A stretch of 64,000 bases of DNA, taken from contig RQOL01000546.1 of the NCBI GenBank assembly GCA_013076295.1, positions 110,270 to 174,269 on the forward strand. Reading direction: 5' to 3'. Source of the DNA: Sanderia malayensis. Taxonomy: Eukaryota; Cnidaria; Scyphozoa; Semaeostomeae; Pelagiidae. The notes beneath the pieces are model-generated. The model saw only the letters and a program-made list of their open reading frames with translations, was not told the origin of the DNA and did no database searches. Numbering within the stretch: position 1 is the first letter of the stretch; every line of letters begins with the position of its first letter. Shown one piece after another: positions 59,761 through 64,000 of this stretch. Both the position numbers and the translations under genes were made by a program.

Positions 59761-62700
59761 GTTGAACCTAGTTCAATATGGTTGGACTTCATTCCATATG
59801 GCTAAACCTGGTTCAATATGTTTGAAGATAGTTCAATATGGCTGAACCTAGTTCAAATTGGCTGAGCCTAGTTCGATATGTTTGAACCTAGTTCAATATG
59901 GTTGAGCCTGGTTCAATATGGTTGAACCTAGTTCAATATGGTTGAACCTAGTTCAATATGTTTGAACCTAGTTCAATGTGTTTGAACCTAGTTCTATATG
60001 GTTGAACATATTTCCATATGTCTGAACATATTTGAATATGTTGGAGCCTAGTTCAATATGGTTGAACCTACTTCAATATGGCTCAACCTAGTTCAACATG
60101 TTTGAGCCTCTTTCAATATGGTTGAACATAAATAAATATGGTTGAATTTAATTCCATATGGCTAACCCTAGTTCAATATGCTTGAACCCAGTACAATATG
60201 GTTTAAAATATTTCAATATGTTTGAACCTAGTTCAATATGGTGGAACCTAGTTCAATATGTTTGAACCTAGTTCAATGTGTTTGAACCTAGTTCTATATG
60301 GTTGAACATATTTCCATATGTCTGAACATAGTTGAATATGTTGGAGCCTAGTTCAATATGTTTGAACCTAATTCAATATGTTTAAACCTAGTTCAATATG
60401 GTGGAACCTAGTTCAATATGGTTGGACTTCATTCCATATGGCTAAACCTAGTTCAATATGTTTGAAGATAGTTCAATATGGCTGAACCTAGTTCAATTTG
60501 GCTCAAGCTAGTTCGATATGTTTGAACCTAGTTCAATATGGTTGAGCCTGGTTCAATATGGTTGAACCTAGTTCAATATGTTTCAACCTAGTTCAATGTG
60601 GTTGAACCTAGTTCAATATGGTTGAACTTAATTCCATATGCATAAACCTAGTTCAATATGTTTGAACCTAGCTCAATATGGTTGAACCTAGTTCAATATG
60701 GTTGAATCTAGTTCAATATGTGTGAGCCTAGTTCAATATGTTTGAACCTAGCTCAATGTGTTTGAAACTAGTTCAAAATGGCTGAACCTAGTTCAATATG
60801 GTTGAACCTAGTTCGACATGATTGAACCTAGTTCCGTATGTTTGAGACTAGTTCAATATGGTTGAGCCTAGTTCCATTAGAGGGGACTTAATTCCATATG
60901 GCTAAACCTAGTTCAATATGTTTGAACCTAGTTCAATATGATGGAAACTAGTTCAATATGTTTGAACCTAGTTGAATATGTTTGAACCTAGTTCAATATA
61001 GTTGAAACTAGTTCCATATAGTTGAACCTAGTTCAAAATTGTTGAACCTAGTTCAATATGCCTGAACCTAGTTCAATATGTATGAACCTAGTTCAATATG
61101 TTCAAACCTAGTGCAATGTGGTTGAACCTAGTTCAATATGGTTGGACTTAATTCCATATGGCTAAGCCTAGTTCAATATGTTGGAACCTAGCTCAATATG
61201 GTTGAACTTAGTTCAATATGGCTCAACCTAGTTCAACATGTTTGAGCCTTTTTCAATATGGTTGAGCCTAGTTAAATATGGTTGAATTTAATTCCATATG
61301 GCTAAACCTAGTTCAATATGTTTGAAACTAATTCAATATGTGTGAACCTAGTTCAATATGGTTGAACCTAGTTCAATATGGTTGGACTTCATTCCATATG
61401 GCTAAACCTAGTTCAATATGTTTGAAGATAGTTCAATATGGTTGAACCTAGTTCGAAGTGGTTGAACCTAGTTCCGTATGTTTGCGCCTAGTTCAATATG
61501 GTTGAACCTAGTTCCATTAGGGTGGACTTAATTCCATATGGCTAAACCTAGTTCAATATGGTTGAACTTATTTCCATATGTCTGAACCTAGTTGAATATG
61601 TTTGAACCTAGTTCAAAATGGTTGAACCTAGTTCAAAATGGCTGAACCTAGTTCAATATGGTTGATCCTAGCTCGACATGATTGAACCTAGTTCCGTATG
61701 TTTGAGCCTAGTTCAATATGTTCAAACCTAGTTCAATTGGCTCAACCTAGTTCGATATGTTTGAACCTAGTTCAATATGGTTGAGCCTGGTTCAATATGG
61801 TTGAACCTAGTTCAATATGTTTGAACCTAGTTCAATATGGTTGAACCTAGTTCGAAATGGTTGAACCTAGTTCCGTATGTTTGCGCCTAGTTCAATATGG
61901 TTGAACCTAGTTCCATTAGGGTGGACTTAATTCCATATGGCTAAACCTAGTTCAATATGGTTGAACTTATTGCCATATGTCTGAACCAAGTTGAATATGT
62001 TTGAACCTAGTTCAAAATGGTTGAACCTAGTTCAAAATGGCTGAACCTAGTTCAATATGGTTGATCCTAGTTCGACATGATTGAACCTAGTTCCGTATGT
62101 TTGAGCCTAGTTCAATATGTTCAAACCTAGTTCAATTTGGCTCAACCTAGTTCGATATGTTTGAACCTAGTTCAATATGGTTGAGCCTGGTTCAATATGG
62201 TTGAACCTAGTTCAATATGTTTGAACCTAGTTCAATGTGTTTGAACCTAGTTCTATATGGTTGAACATATTTCCAAATGTCTGAACCTAGTTGAATATGG
62301 TTGAGCCTAGTTCCATTAGAGGGGACTTAATTCCATATGGCTAAACCTAGTTCAATATGTTTGAAACTAATTCAATATGTGCGAACCTAGTTCAATATGG
62401 TTGAACCTAGTTCAATATGGTTGGACTTCATTCCATATGGCTAAACCTAGTTCAATATGTTTGAAGATAGTTCAATATGGCTGAACCTAGTTCAATTTGG
62501 CTCAACCTAGTTCGATATGTTTGAACCTAGTTCAATATGGTTGAGCCTGGTTCAATATGGTTGAACCTAGTTCAATATGTTTGAACCTAGTTCAATGTGG
62601 TTGAACATAGTTCAATATGGTTGAACTTAATTCCATATGCATAAACCTAGTTCAATATGTTTGAACCTAGCTCAATATGGTTGAGCCTAGTTCAATTTGT

Positions 62701-63480
62701 TTGAACCTAGCTCAATATGGTTGAACCTAGTTCAATTTGGCTCAACCTAGTTCGATATGTTTGAACCTAGTTCAATGAGGTTGAGCCTTTTTCAATATGG
62801 TTGAACCTAGTTAAATATGGTTGAATTTAATTCCATATGGCTAAACCTAGTTCAATATGTTTGAAACTAATTCAATATGTGTGAACCTAGTTCAATATGG
62901 TTGAACCTAGTTCAATATGGTTGGACTTCATTCCATATTGCTAAACCTAGTTCAGTATGTTTGAAGATAGTTCAATATGGCTGAACCTAGTTCAATTTGG
63001 CTCAACCTAGTTCGATATGTTTGAACCTAGTTCAATATTGTTGAGCCTGGTTCAATATGGTTGAACCTAGTTCAATATGTTTGAACCTAGTTCAATGTGG
63101 TTGAACCTAGTTCAATATGGTTGAACCTAGTTCCATTAGGGTTGACTTAATTCCATATGGCTAAACCTAGCTCAATATGTTTCAACCTAGTTCAATATGA
63201 TGGAATCTAGTTCAATGTGTTTTGAACCTTGTTCTATATGGTTGAACTTATTTGCATATGTCTGAACCTAGTTGAATATGTTGGAGCCTAGTTCAATATG
63301 GTTGAACCTTCTTCAATATGGCTCAACCTAGTTCAACATGTTTGAGCCTCTTTCAATATGGTTGAACCTAAATAAATATGGTTGAATTTAATTCCATATG
63401 GCTAAACCTAGCTCAATATGCTTGAACCCAGTACAATATGGTTAAAAAAATTTCAATATGTTTGAACCTAGTTCTATATG
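59761..63480. repeat. 3.72-kb higher-order unit, copy 2
   Basis: Direct tandem copy of 56044-59760. The crossover can be placed near GTTCTATATGGTTGAACC, where the sequence after 63480 diverges from that after 59760 (ATTTTTGAACATAG against ATGGTTGGACTTC). Confidence 0.92.
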
Positions 63481-64000
63481 GTTGAACCTAGTTCAATATT
63501 TTTGAACATAGTTCAATGTGGTTGAACCTAGCTCAATATGGTGGAACTTATTTCCATATGTCTGAACCTAGTTGACTATGTTTGAACATAGTTCAAAATG
63601 GTTGAACCTAGTTCAATATGTGTGAGCCTAGTTCAATATGTTTGAGCCTAGTTCAATGTGGTTGAACCTAGTTCAAAATGGTTGAACCTAGTTCAATATG
63701 TTTGAACCTAGTTCAATATGTTTAAACCTAGTTAAATATGGTTGAACCTAGTTAAATATGGTTGAACCTAGTTCAATATGGTTGAACTCAATTCTATATG
63801 CCTAAACCTAGTTCAATATGTTTGAACCTAGCTCAAAATGGTTGAACCTAGTTCAATATGGTTGAACCTAGTTCAACATGTTTGAGCCTGGTTCAATATG
63901 ATTGAACCTAGCTCAATATGGTTAGACTTAATTCCATATGGCTAAACCTACTTCAATATGTTTGAACCTAGCTCAATATGGTTGAACCTAGTTAAATTTT

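Larger units (their letters stand above)
55954..64000. repeat. 20-bp satellite array, right block
   Basis: Regular 20-bp monomers to the end of the window. Most of it is two tandem copies of a 3.72-kb unit. No gene is seen. Confidence 0.97.

Overview
The window looks like eukaryotic, AT-rich, repeat-dominated DNA, most likely from a marine invertebrate. A cnidarian is my best guess from the style of the retroelement and the Rep-like gene, but nothing here proves it. There is no bacterial-type gene layout and no host gene, tRNA or rRNA that I can recognise. About 80% of the window is one satellite family with a 20-bp monomer (consensus TTGAACCTAGTTCAATATGG). Each monomer carries the dyad TTGAAC-CTA-GTTCAA. 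The monomers are arranged in higher-order repeats of about 0.93, 1.46, 2.9-3.9 and 3.72 kb. Two 100-N runs (9880-9979 and 41556-41655) are assembly gaps.

Layout: satellite 1-2069; a CR1/L2-like non-LTR retrotransposon with an intact PHD-endonuclease-RT reading frame 2070-5601; satellite 5602-21830 (gap inside); a TA-flanked composite DNA transposon of structure A-B-A-B-A 21833-25170; satellite 25173-41829 (gap inside); a larger composite transposon A'-B'-A' 41832-47201 carrying a Rep gene and a Tc1-type transposase gene; satellite 47204-54143; an inverted single A-B-A copy 54146-55951; satellite 55954-64000, including a 3.72-kb unit present twice in tandem.

The most interesting object is the composite transposon family. 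In 41832-47201, two direct terminal modules (A', 279 bp, each with its own CAAT...ATTG inverted ends) bracket an internal part. That part encodes, convergently, a HUH endonuclease plus SF3-type helicase (Rep-like; frameshifted here) and a DD34E Tc1-like transposase (full length, but the second catalytic Asp is Gly). The smaller A-B-A family at 21833-25170 and 54146-55951 has the same architecture and the same TA target. Its B segment keeps fossils of both genes: the transposase C-terminus and the Rep N-terminus. So the gene pair occurs in two diverged families, which argues against a chance nesting. The A-B-A-B-A multimer is what head-to-tail replication of an A-B circle would leave, though unequal crossing-over explains it too. 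I do not know of a described element class that combines these features.

The 31.6-kb contig between the two gaps is full of single-base indels that the outer parts lack. Its right end (40509-41555) matches positions 1-1059 with essentially only indel differences, so part of the apparent array structure may be assembly artefact.
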